Assembly (NCBI GenBank): GCA_031213475.1
Contig: JARUPZ010000019.1
Coordinates: forward strand, 1,910,940 to 1,974,939
DNA: 64,000 bases
Direction: 5' to 3'
Source of the DNA: Nereocystis luetkeana
Taxonomy: Eukaryota > Sar > Phaeophyceae > Laminariales > Laminariaceae
Part shown: piece by piece, positions 52,543 to 62,952 of the stretch
Position numbering within the stretch: the stretch's first letter is position 1
Layout of the letters: every line of letters begins with the position of its first letter
Program-made: the position numbers and the translations under genes
The notes under the pieces: generated by a model
Seen by the model: the letters and a program-made list of their open reading frames with translations, nothing else
The model's database searches: none
What the model was told of the DNA's origin: nothing

Positions 52543-55397
52543 GTGAGAGCAACAGAAGAGGTTCGTTCAAGAAAGGAGATGTCAGAGAAGTTGCGGAGGG
52601 ACGGCATAGCCGCGTGCGGGGCATGGTGCTTTGTCGGCGAAGAGGAGGGACTGGGTCGATCGCCATTGGATCTTTTTGCTCCCGGAGTCGAGAGATTCAC
52701 ATAAAATGTTTTTCGTACGTGCCTATGTCCGTAAATTTAAGACACGTTTGTGGTCTAGTATCAAAATAAAATAATGTGTATATTTTCGGATATATTGGCA
52801 TCTCTCTGTTTTGAAGAGGGATTTGTGCAACAAAGGCAATGATATCTGTATGTACTGATTGTATACACACAAGAGGTGGTATTGTCGTCGGGCACGGGAT
52901 GGAATGATGTGCCCGATACACCGCGCGAAAACGCGTTTAGCTCGCTCTCTCTCGTCCGTTTGGCTTCGCAAGCTCTCGGCCAGCGGCCGACCTGACAGGT
53001 CCACTACCCCTCCCGGAATTTCAGTCGTTCAAGATCCGAGCCCCTAGCCTCCCTGCTGCGGGGTGCACATTGCACAACACCAGAACAGGACCAGCCGCAG
53101 AGGGCCAGAGAGAGGCTTGAACTAGCGATTCATCACAGACAGGAAAACCCCACGCTGGCCGGAAATATAATACACGTTTTCGATATTCCTGACCAAATAT
53201 TGGTATTTTTACAGCGGCAGCAGCGGTATACCAAAATATACATGTACTACTGATGCTACCGTGATAATACCGATCTGTCCGTAAATATAATGACGGATCT
53301 CAGGATCATATTGGGGCTAAAACGTTAATTATATTTATGGACAGATTGGTGCGGAAAAAAAAACGCCTCGTACCAGGTACCAGGTACCCATGAAGTACTG
53401 CTGTAGTTTGTCTCTTGCCTCTTGCCCCCTGTTCAGGGAAAATTGTGCTCGCGATGATTGGGGGACGATTGGGGAGAAATTACTTGGAATTAGAGTCAGA
53501 TGGTATGTTTTGTGAATTCAGTAATTTTTTTTATTTTTTTTTTTATCCTCCGGCGGATTGGTAAAAATAAACCTTAAGCTCACCACACTACCACGTTCGT
53601 GTCGTGTGTCAATTTAGCCCAGTTGGGCACGTTGACCCGACCTGACCCCCGAGAGGAGCAGGTGCGGTGGAGATAGCCACCCGGGAGAAAATAAACGCTC
53701 GCTTGTCGCCTGTCGCCGGGGAGCCAGCCCGCCAGGAGGAAAAAGGAAAAAGGGACTATTTAATACTGGTATTAATATTGAATATTTAAATATTAAATAT
53801 TAATATTAGGTACCAGGTACAGCCAGCATGTACAGGTAGGGAAGAGGAAAGAAGGCAACCTTCGTTTTGTCGTGCCTGTTGGCATTACTTTCATATGAAA
53901 AAAAGTGAACAAAACGACATCGTCGACTTGAAAGAAAAATGCTTCTCGTTGTTCAAGTTACGAGTAGCAACATGCTGCTGTTCCGGTATGATACAGCGGT
54001 ACATAAATAAAAAAAAAAGTCATGGAAGTGTTGCGGAGATCATGGATCGTCGGTGAATCATATCGTTCAGTCCCCCCGCGAGTATTATGGATTTTGTATG
54101 TTTTCAGACACGATTACTGAGTGAGGAGTGAGGGGTGAGAGGTATACCTGCCCATACATAACTATTAATAGCAGGCAGCAGCAGCAAACAGCAGCAGCAG
54201 CAGCAGCAGTAGCAGCTACAGCAACATGACATCTACAACTACAGCATTTCGCCGTAGAGTAAGAGGGCGCCCGCAATACACTGATATTTATCCTACATAC
54301 CTGGTACAGCCAGTAGTAAATACCTGGTACCTGGTACCGGTACCAGATATCAGTAGACGTCAATTTCTTTTTCTCTTGGAACGCGCTATTGGCTGTTAAC
54401 CCTTTTAGAACTCCAGTCCCGTTTTGGGGACACAACAGTCAAATTCCAAGTATTTTGTCCCAAATTGTCCCCAAAACGAGACTGCAGTCTTAAAAGGGTT
54501 AATACCGCTGGCTGTATACGAGTATTATATTATCCTGGAACAACTTATTATAATTATAGTGGTGAAAGCACCCGACCCTGAGCACCGTTTCCTCGGCCAG
54601 ATCTCTTACGACTCATCGTGAAAAAACGAACCTCCGTTTCTGATGCACGACCGAGTTTGCCCTCTCCGGATACCAGGTATGATATTCCGGGGGTGCGTAC
54701 GAGTACGAGTAGTACTTGGCTTATATGTACACCCGCCAAAAAAAAACCGGAAGAAAACAAACAAAAAAAAACGCGACGAGGGTACAAAACAAACCAGCAA
54801 GAAAGGAAGGAAGGAAAAAGGAAAGAAAGAACGAAAAAGAGAAAGGAAGACGAAGCATACATGCGCTCAGGGCGCAGACCGAGTCCCGGCGGCAACGCTG
54901 TCCGCTTGAATGATCAATCCTATACTATGGCCAGCTGATAGACCAAACGACATATGGACGTCACAGAAAGGCCAGAGGCAAGAAGAGGGTAGGGACAAAA
55001 GAGCTACGAGTTCGAGCGGTCCTATATATGCCCAGCTGGTGGGTCAAGGACGACACGAGAGACACATATGTAGAGGACAGAAACAGACGGACCAAGGGGA
55101 GCTGAAAAAAACGTAAATCGAAACCAAAGTAACGAAAACGAAAAGTAGCGTAAGGGTCACGCAAATAGAACAAATTCGAACAAAAATAAGGCGACGCAGA
55201 ATAGCAGGGTGTGGGGGGGGGCACCATCGATTTCGCACGGGACAGGGCAGCACAACAAACAAAACAAAACAAAAACTAGAAAATGGGGATTGTATTGTAG
55301 CACAGCATTAGGCAGTAATCACTGGGCGTCTCAACTATTGACAGAAAGACGGCCAGTGCCACGTTTCGGCGAGTACCTTCCGTTTCTTAACCGGCGT
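52543..55397. other. Non-coding or unrecognised sequence downstream of the WW exon
   Basis: At least one more exon of the WW gene should be here. One candidate acceptor is TTTCAG at about 53024, but its short frame shows no family signal. Otherwise there are AT-rich tracts (53770-53810), TACCWGGTA clusters (53371, 53811, 54298-54336) and a MITE family 2 copy. Confidence 0.35.
54396..54502. mobile_element. MITE family 2
   Basis: TTAACCCTTTTAGAACTCCA to CTGCAGTCTTAAAAGGGTTA, with a 10-bp internal duplication (TTGTCCC). Confidence 0.7.
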
Positions 55398-55876
55398 AGC
55401 TGCTGTTGCTACGCCCTCCTTCAACGCGGCTCCTCTTCCTCCCCCCCCTCCCCTCCCCCCCCCCCCCCCCCCCCCGGTGCTTGGGCCCGACGGCGTCTCA
55501 AGTTGCTGCGCATTCTGCACCTCAGGCGCTCGTCGTTTTGCTATATAATAGTTTCCTTCTCCTTAACGAACCAGCGCTTCATGCACAGCTCTGCCGCTTC
55601 CTCAACACGTCTGAACCACTCGCCCGATTTCTTCGCTGCCAGCGTCCGTTTGTTTCTCTTCGGTGGGCAAGCTATGCAACGATGCAACGACAGGTCGCGT
55701 TCGAGACAACCCATCCAGCCCTGCTGCTGCCCTCCCCAGCAACTCCTTTCCCCCCCCCTCCAGTTCCCCAAACATCCATCACTCGTTGTCGGGTTATTCT
55801 CTCGCTTTACCCGTACGAGCCACGAGCCTCGCGAAAAGTATCCTCGGATTTCGCACCGTCATCTCTCACAGCCAAG
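55398..55876 (-). CDS. Doubtful multi-exon minus-strand gene fragment
   Basis: Three minus-strand stretches look more protein-like than their surroundings. About 55876-55818 reads RRPALGQDLAVRDDGAKSED then TFREARGSYG before donor GTAAAG. About 55684-55547 includes KRNKRTLAAKKSGEWFRRVE and a stop. About 55513-55398 reads VQNAQQLETPSGPSTG, a Gly run, and KEGVATAATPVKKRK before GTACTC, the last a nuclear-localisation-like basic cluster. I could not make all phases agree, and the plus strand is also open (Pro-rich). Treat as a candidate. Confidence 0.22.
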
Positions 55877-56079
55877 TCTTGGCCGAGTGCAGGGCGTCTG
55901 CGTGTGAAAGCATGTGGTAACCGTCGCGAGGTATTCTCTACCAGACGATGCAGCGGACGAGCAATCGATGGTAAGCTGTCCGCAGTATGTGTACATACAA
56001 TAGTATTGTCATACAGAGTACCAGGTATGCTTTATGGATTTTATGGGCATACCCCCCCCCCCCCCCCCCCCGCCCCCGG

Positions 56080-56275
56080 CTTTTAGTAGGATGCAGCTCG
56101 CCCTTTATGCGACTCGCTCAACACCTCGCGGCGCTTCGCGCTCGGTGCAAGCAATGTCTGTCTGGCCGGTGAAAACCCGACGTGCTCCGTCCCGGCATTG
56201 CAGAGATTCGAGGGTTTATGGTCATACGACTTCGGCCATGCATGATAATGAGTAGACTCCCCCTCCCCCCCTTGT
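56080..56275 (+). mobile_element. SINE-like copy, 5'-truncated
   Basis: AGTAGGATGCAGCTCGCCCT through GGCCATGCATGATAATGAGT, then a C-rich tail. A C run precedes it at 56049-56072. Confidence 0.55.
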
Positions 56276-57516
56276 CAAGTTACTATTAATAAGGAAAGCA
56301 GCGAATGAGGACGCCCCTGCCTCGGGCCAAATTTAGTTGTTGTTTTTTGTAGTTGATGTTGGTGCTATATATGGTCGTCGTCTTCGTTGTTCCTGATGAT
56401 TCTTAATATGCTGTTTTTAACACCAGTACTATTCTGCTATTATTATTATTATTATTATTTCCCTTGCCATCCGACAATGTGCAGCATGATCTTCAACATT
56501 GATCACTCATACATTTTCCGAAAGAAGAAAACCTCGGAAACAAAAGCAAACCCATGCACCAATTGATAGTCTACCTCCCTTCTGTGCTGCTATTGAATAA
56601 CATCTCGGGAAAAAGTTCATGTTTTTTTTTTTTTTCTTTTGTCTGTTGTTTTGTTTTTCGCGTCGAAAAAATGAATCGCCGGCGGGGTAAATATCAAACA
56701 TAACATCAAACAAACTTCAAACGACATCTTACATCTCACATTTTCAACAACAAACGCTAAAAGTGCCCCCCACATTTTGCGCTCCAATCTCCTCTTGTGT
56801 ACGTATTTCTAGTATATACATACGCACTCCCTCGTATTGGAGATACGTGTATAAGTAGATACACTTTCTCCTGCGATTTGTCCGGTTGAAGTACGTTCTA
56901 TTTTTCGTACCCAGTACGTTCAGCATTCGTAGCATTCTCGGTTTTTTCCCTGTGGTATTATAGTGTACCAGACATATATACCATGTGTGGTGGTGTGCTA
57001 CAGGTTGATGTTTTTGAGTGTCCCCTGTCTAGCCGGTTGTGACCACAAGAGCTTGCATCTCTCTCTTTCTCATATTCAGCATGAAGAATCAGCACGAGGC
57101 GGGCTCTGACTCCGCTGGATGTAGATGTGTGCACGGCTCCTCGCTCAAGTCCAACGGAGAGCATCCCCCCCCCCCCCCACACGTTTCTGCTGTCATCCCT
57201 ACGAGTAATCCGCGGACGCACAACACACGCGTATGGTTTCTTGTGGTCACGTTTATAATACGGATATATTGTACCGGTCAGCTGGTATCCATACCCCGAT
57301 TCGTATCCAAACATAATACGAGTATACCCGCCGCGACCGAATATCACACCTTGCAAAGATGAGTTTGAGGAAAAATTTGATTTTTTCGATTAGGTGTTTG
57401 TTTTGATCCCCCTCCCCCCCCCCCCCGCCCGCCCCCAATGTTCAGTTCGATCTGCCCATGGTGCCATGGTAGTATCTCACCTGAGTACTACTCAGGACTG
57501 CTTCGAACGTGGAGTG

Positions 57517-57621
57517 TTAACCCCTTTAGAACTCCATTCCCGTTTCGGGGACAAACCATTCTAACTCCAAGTAGTTTGCCCCCAATTGTCCCCAAAAGGA
57601 GACTGCAGTCTTGAAAGTGTT
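57517..57621. mobile_element. MITE family 2 (diverged)
   Basis: TTAACCCCTTTAGAACTCCA to CTGCAGTCTTGAAAGTGTT; it shares the internal TTGTCCC duplication with the copy at 54396, so the two form a subfamily. Confidence 0.65.
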
Positions 57622-59654
57622 GGAGGGGCCCCGTCCGGAGGACCTTTAACAATCTGGGAGAAGGGATCTTTAGGTTGGCAGGCTGTTCGGGTGTTTCGGT
57701 TCCTGTTGGGATCAAGGTACGGGCGAAGACCCAACCCCACCCCTGACTCTAACCCTAACCCTAACCTTGACCCCAAACCGCAGCCAAAACGGGCCAAAAC
57801 TCGCCATAAACGCGGCTGCGCCGAGTTTGCGTCGAACCAGGAAATTTCTCAGTTGCGGACGACGATTCCGAAGTGCAGACCACGCTACACATTTTTCAAG
57901 TAAAAAACATCCCTGAAGATCCCTTCTCCCAACCTGCTAAACCTACTCCCCCGTCCGGCTGTTGATCCTTCGCTAAACAAAATCGAGCAAACGAAGCAAT
58001 CAATTGATCAATCAATGCTGTCCGTCTGCGCTGTCGCAGCTGCGCCGTTCTCTGCATCGACCTTGAATTTTCTGACTGGGGACCACGATTCCGAAATGAG
58101 GGGGCCACGACTTGCCTCGTTGGCCAAAAAAAGGGAGCAGAAACTGCCTAGAATTTTCCGTCCGACCACGATGTTGCAACTTCTATAATAGTAATATTTA
58201 CAAGGCGCTTCGCTCCGCGGGCGGCCTACGCCGCCCGCCACGCTCGCTCAGGAAGGAAAAAAGTACATCAAATTATGCGAAGTGACAGAGGTTCACGATT
58301 GATTTTAGTTTTTTCAAGGATCGTAGTTGCAAACCGGCGACTTGATAATGCCAAGAGTCCCGACGCCATGCTTCAGGAAAAAACAGCTCCGACGCCAGCT
58401 CGGATGCCACATATACGCTTCGCGTCGCGGATGTCGTACGTACGTACATACCCCAGGTAGGATACTACTGCCTGTTCTTTTTTCGCTATGCTCTCATGTC
58501 TGTACTCGTATGTACGAAGAAGGCGAAAGCACAGCACGGCACAGCAGCAAAAAACATTGAAAATGAAACCGAAAACTCGGAAAGGAAGAAAAATCCCCGT
58601 CCCCTCTCATGTACCAGCTAATAATTTTCTGCCTGATTGGAACACCTTACACCCGGTCAAAGAGAAGAAAAGAAAAAATCGCACAGAAGAGCTTCTCTCT
58701 CTAGCCTCGTAGGCAGCCCGCCCCTCTCGCGAGCACCTCGCTACCGATTCGGTCCGGGTAAAGTTTTTATCGCTCTCTGCCACAATCAGCCCCGTCGCCC
58801 GCCTCGCGTGAAGCCCGGTGCTCACCGTGGCCGTCGTTCGTCAGCTCGATAACGTTGGTGCTCAAACTGCACATCTGCCTCTTTCAACTTCAGTGTGGTC
58901 GCAAAAATAAGCGCCGCTTGAATATTATCTTGCCGTCCCGAACGACCCTTATAACTCGTACATACTCTATCGAAAGTCATAAATGGAGGGGAAGACAAAG
59001 CCCGTACATGCATCCCTCGTGTCTCGAGGCACACGCGACGCCTAGGCACGAAAGCGGCGACCGCGCTCCTTGCAACCCCCCCCCTACCCGCCAGCACTCG
59101 CTGACACCCGCGACGATGCCGGGCTCTCCCGCGGTGCCGTGCTCGGAGTACACGCACGCACGCACACGAAACGAAAGAAGAAAAAAGGAAGAAAGACCGA
59201 GAGTGCCAAGAGAAATGGAGAAAACAAAGAACTGCTGGAAAGGTCCGGCAAGTAATGAAAGGAGGCGGTTTGGAAGTGGGAGCTCTGAGAGGCCAGGGAT
59301 GTACCAACCGAGTACGCTCAGGGGTTGTGATCTAGGTATGTAGTTCTATGCTATGCTGTGTATCACGATGCACCTCATTTTGTCAGATTCGGACATACAA
59401 CGACTCCCACACGCTTTTTTTGTCTTCTCTTTTTCATCGTTCTCCCACTATTAATATTAATATGGGGAGGGGGCTCACCCTAAACGCTACTTGCTCTGGA
59501 AAAATCTGATATATATCTGGGAAAAATCTGGGTTTCTTTTATTATGAGGCTGCTTCCTATCCACGACAGCAAACAGCAGCAGCACGATCAATGGGTTGGA
59601 TGGTGACACAGCTGTATAGCGACGTTGCTTCGCGCCCGACGCGCGGTCGACGGG

Positions 59655-59965
59655 CGGCGCGTCTCTCCGTGGCCAGACTACAGTCGGCTGGCGCGGGCTT
59701 GGGCCTAGAGACTAAGAGAAGCGCACTCGGCGCGCACCTCTCCGTGGTTACGTACTCGTAGACTACACTGCTGTACAGCAGCAGCAGCAGGAGCAGCAGT
59801 CAGTCACATTGTGAAACACAAAATACCAAGACAGGTTGACTCTAGCGCACTCGCCACGTCTCTTCGTCGCCAGACTAGAGGCAGTCAGCCTTGGCTCGGA
59901 CGCGTGGGTCCTACGCGCAGTGCAGCGCACCCAACGCGTCTCTTTGCGGAGCCAGACCACAACAA
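59655..59965 (+). repeat. Imperfect repeat of a GCGTCTCTCCGTGGCCAGAC motif
   Basis: Related motifs appear at about 59658, 59738, 59850 and 59932 (CGTCTCTTCGTCGCCAGACT, CGTCTCTTTGCGGAGCCAGA), at 80-110 bp intervals in the same direction. Confidence 0.4.
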
Positions 59966-60731
59966 CAGAAGTCGGTTTCGGCGTTTGCTCGAACCCCTGC
60001 ACGCACAATATATCCGATTTCTCCGCGTAGGAAGCCTGATTCGATTTGCCAAGTTCACATCTCAAAATGCGATCGGGTCAAACTCTGAAGCTCCAGAATC
60101 GAACCGCGTAGGAAACAGCCTTAGGTAACTATTACGTAAAACCACCAGCGGTGCTGAACCCGACACTCCTAAGAAAAGTCAAAATGAAAAACAAGCCACC
60201 CAAGGTGGGGTGGGACCTTCGGTCGAGTTAGCCTGAACACGACTCCGAGGAAAAACTAGCCACCAGTGCCAAATATTAAATGCCTCCTGGGGTGCACGAC
60301 GAAAAAAAAAAAAAATACACTGAAGAACCGCTCTGAAGAGGAAGGGCCGGGGTGTACCGGCGACCGAACTGTTGCAGAAGCTAGCTAGCCCTTTTGATAC
60401 CATACCCTACCGGCGGACCGTGAAAGCGCCGACTGCCCCCCCCCCCCCCCCCCCCCCCCCAGGGTGGCGCGGCCTCAACCTGTTAGGAAAACCCCGCAGA
60501 TTGTGCGCTGACGTCTCCGCGACCGCGCACCGCAGCCGGTGCGCGCCGCCACCATACTTCTCCCCGCTGGCGGGAGGGAGCCAAGGGCGTAAGGGGCTGG
60601 GCGGGGGCGGGTGAATTAATATTCACGACCGACACAATGACAACAACCGTAGTCGCAGTTTATCACGGAGGCAGCACACACGAGCCTTCGCGAAATTATT
60701 CTCGCAAGCACGGACAAGGTATTCACCGGTG

Positions 60732-60980
60732 TTAGCAACCACGACTCTTGAGAGCTGCTGCCACGTCCAAAGAGTCGTCGGACTTCTTGTCCTCCTGTGG
60801 TTCATCTTTTTTGGTTCGGCGGGCCGGTGACCTGCTGCTGCTGCTTCTGCTGCTGCTGCTGCTGCTGCCTCCTGTGTCATCCCACTTAGTCTTTTTCTGG
60901 CCCGCCGTGTGGTTGCGGGAGCTGCCGTTTCCGTCGCTCGACTCCTCCCTGATCTCTCCCTCGCGTGATATTTGCCGCCG
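60732..60980 (-). CDS. Terminal exon of an RS/Ser-rich protein
   Basis: An acceptor (TACATAG) ends at 60981, with an in-frame stop just before it. The exon then reads 82 codons to TAA at 60732: RRQISREGEIREESSDGNGS, later GQKKTKWDDTGG, a Ser run broken by Arg (SSRSSSSRSPARRTKK), then DDSLDVAAALKSRGC. Acidic-basic-Ser/Arg composition with KKTKWDD is typical of splicing-related proteins (inference). The Ser run is a CTG/CAG microsatellite. Upstream exons, which should lie to the right on the minus strand, were not identified. Confidence 0.45.
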   Translation of the reverse strand, partial: RRQISREGEIREESSDGNGSSRNHTAGQKKTKWDDTGGSSSSSSRSSSSRSPARRTKKDEPQEDKKSDDSLDVAAALKSRGC

Positions 60981-61881
60981 CTATGTATACCTTGTACGTT
61001 GGGTGCCCTCCTCCCCCGATTCCTCGGCCAGACCCGCAAGCCGCTGCACGTCTGACTGCGGTACTGTAGGCCAATACGCCGTCTGCCCTTGGGGCTTGGC
61101 ACGACGAGGGTAGCACTTTTTGGCCAAAATATTTCTGACCGATTTCCAGTAGACCCCTTAACCCAATAAATATCGCTCGAAATACCAGAGCAGTGTTTAA
61201 TTTACACAAAACTGATTTCGTGATGTACCTTTTGTGAGTACGTAGATTATTAATAGTAGGCTTTTGAGATCGTTCCATCGGGTTGCACTTTTTATCCAGC
61301 TTTTTCCCAAAAATCAGTTTTTTTTGTTGTTGATGATTTGCTAACAGTATAGAGCCGCACGAGTGAGGAGCCTCAGAAGAATTAGGGGCTGCCCCTATAA
61401 GGCAAAACACGCGTTGCCTTTGTTGCAAACACGGTAGGTGACGCTGGTCGGCGAGTCTTCCTCCGCCGGCGCGGAGGCCGATTCGAGTGCGTCCACAGAA
61501 AAAAAAGGTGTTCGTCAGCACCCGTCGAGGGGGGGGGGGAGTGGGCGGGATCTGTTCTCGCAGACTGCCTCGCCGCGCCCCGTCCGGAACATGGGTGTCG
61601 GGGCTTCGTGCGAAGGGCGCAGCTGCGGTTAAACCCCGTGGGGGAAAATATGCCCCCTATACCGGCTCGCCGGCCGCCGGCAGAACGCCTTAGGTCGAGG
61701 GAAAACCTTTGGCCATTGCGCTGACCAAGAAGGGGCGTCGGGATGAGCAACATTCAGACACGTCTTCCGTCGTTGGCGAAGAGCGGGTTCGTCGTTGGCG
61801 CAGAGCGGGGGGGGGTTCGACCGGTCCTGTTTGCAGACGTGGAGCGGAGGGCCGGTACAGAGCTCTTACGTCGCTGTAGGA

Positions 61882-62214
61882 GGAAGACTTCTTCGTCCGA
61901 GGCGTGGACCTTCCGAAATGTGCTCGGAGAAAGTTTGCGACCAAGCTGCCGCGCAGCGAGGGGGACGTTGCTGCCCGTTCGGCGGCCTTGGTCGAGTCGC
62001 TGTAGACCGCTGGGGTGACTGGTAGAGGGCGTGGGTGGGTTACCTTGCCCCCCCCCCCCTCTGCCAGCCATCCCAGCGGTCCACAGCGACTCTCGATGAA
62101 AGCTTCTGCTGAACGGGCGGTGGCAATGTCCCCCTCGCTGCACGACAGCTTTTGCTCTTCAAATGCTCCGAACGCAGCGGTCAGGAGGGTCCCACGCCTT
62201 AGAGACAGAAGCCC
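61882..62214. repeat. Inverted repeat, arms about 140 bp
   Basis: Arms 61882-62022 and 62074-62214 match as reverse complements (GCAGCGAGGGGGAC, GAGTCGCTGT.GACCGCTGG) with about 75-80% identity and a spacer of about 50 bp that includes a C run. Confidence 0.6.
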
Positions 62215-62450
62215 TCGTCTAGCAGCGCCAGGTGGAGGATTCGGACAACCCCCACCCGTCGACGCCAGTTTTACGATACGGTTGAAGTATGGGACGGACC
62301 CGCCTACGGCTGCTGTGCTGCACTTTTTTCTTTTTCTTTTATTTCCCCATCCTGCCAGGTATTAATTTAATTGTTGCCCTTTTTTTGCTGTCTCTGTTGC
62401 ATGTTTATAGTCGTAGACTCAGATTCGGAGTCACAAAGCAGGCGACTGTT

Positions 62451-62483
<33 letters not shown>

Positions 62484-62586
62484 ACCACCGCCGCTACGGA
62501 TACGATATTTTTTGCCTTTTTGCTTTTTTTTTTTCGCGATAAGACTTGGGGCCCTTTGTTCTCTCGTCGACCGGCATCGAACCGCA

Positions 62587-62700
62587 CTATTAACGGGGGG
62601 GCCGTAGTAGGTAGGACCAAAATGTTGTTGGTAAAAATAGCAAAATAGATAGGTTTTTGTGAGTACCATAGGTCCTATTTATTATGGTCCCCCGTAATGT
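62587..62700. mobile_element. MITE family 1 (diverged)
   Basis: CTATTAACGGGGGGGCCGTA at left and TATGGTCCCCCGTAATG at right. It joins a family 2 copy directly, and the pair is partly duplicated. Confidence 0.65.
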
Positions 62701-62710
62701 TAATAACTGT

Positions 62711-62952
62711 TGACCCTTTTAGGACCGCAGAGCCCCGTTTTGGGGGCAAAATACCTAGGATTCGAGTGGATTGTTAGTAAAAATAGCAGAATAGATGGGT
62801 GCTTGTGTGTACCATAGGTCCTATATAATATGGCCCCCCGTAATATTAATAACTGTCGACCCTTTTGGGACAGCAGCCCCGTTTTTGGGGCAAACTACCT
62901 AGGATTTGAGTGGATTGTCCCCAAAACGGGACTGCGGTCCTAAAAGGGTCAA
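62711..62952. mobile_element. MITE family 2, one half copy and one full copy
   Basis: The first half (62711-62772) stops at GAGTGGATTGT and is followed by MITE-1-like sequence. A full copy follows (about 62857-62952, GACCCTTTTGGGACAGCAG to CTGCGGTCCTAAAAGGGTCA). Confidence 0.65.

Larger units (their letters stand above)
56280..60731. other. Spacer with no convincing gene
   Basis: Frames at 58822-59340 are open on both strands but carry no motif I recognise. Other content is one MITE family 2 copy, a short CCCTAA run at 57749, a GC-rich hairpin at 58212 (GCGGGCGGC/GCCGCCCGC) and C runs. Confidence 0.35.

Noticed and set aside
52212..52700. Minus-strand Ser- and Arg-rich frames opposite the acidic tract
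   Set aside because: These are the complement of the GAG/GAC repeat encoding the Glu/Asp run of the WW protein.
52435..52704. Alternative frame continuing past the WW exon
   Set aside because: It overlaps the WW domain in the wrong frame, and a good donor (GTGAGA) ends the WW exon first.
57745..57768. CCCTAA-type telomere-like run
   Set aside because: Only about three units within other C/A-rich sequence; too short for telomeric or interstitial telomere DNA.
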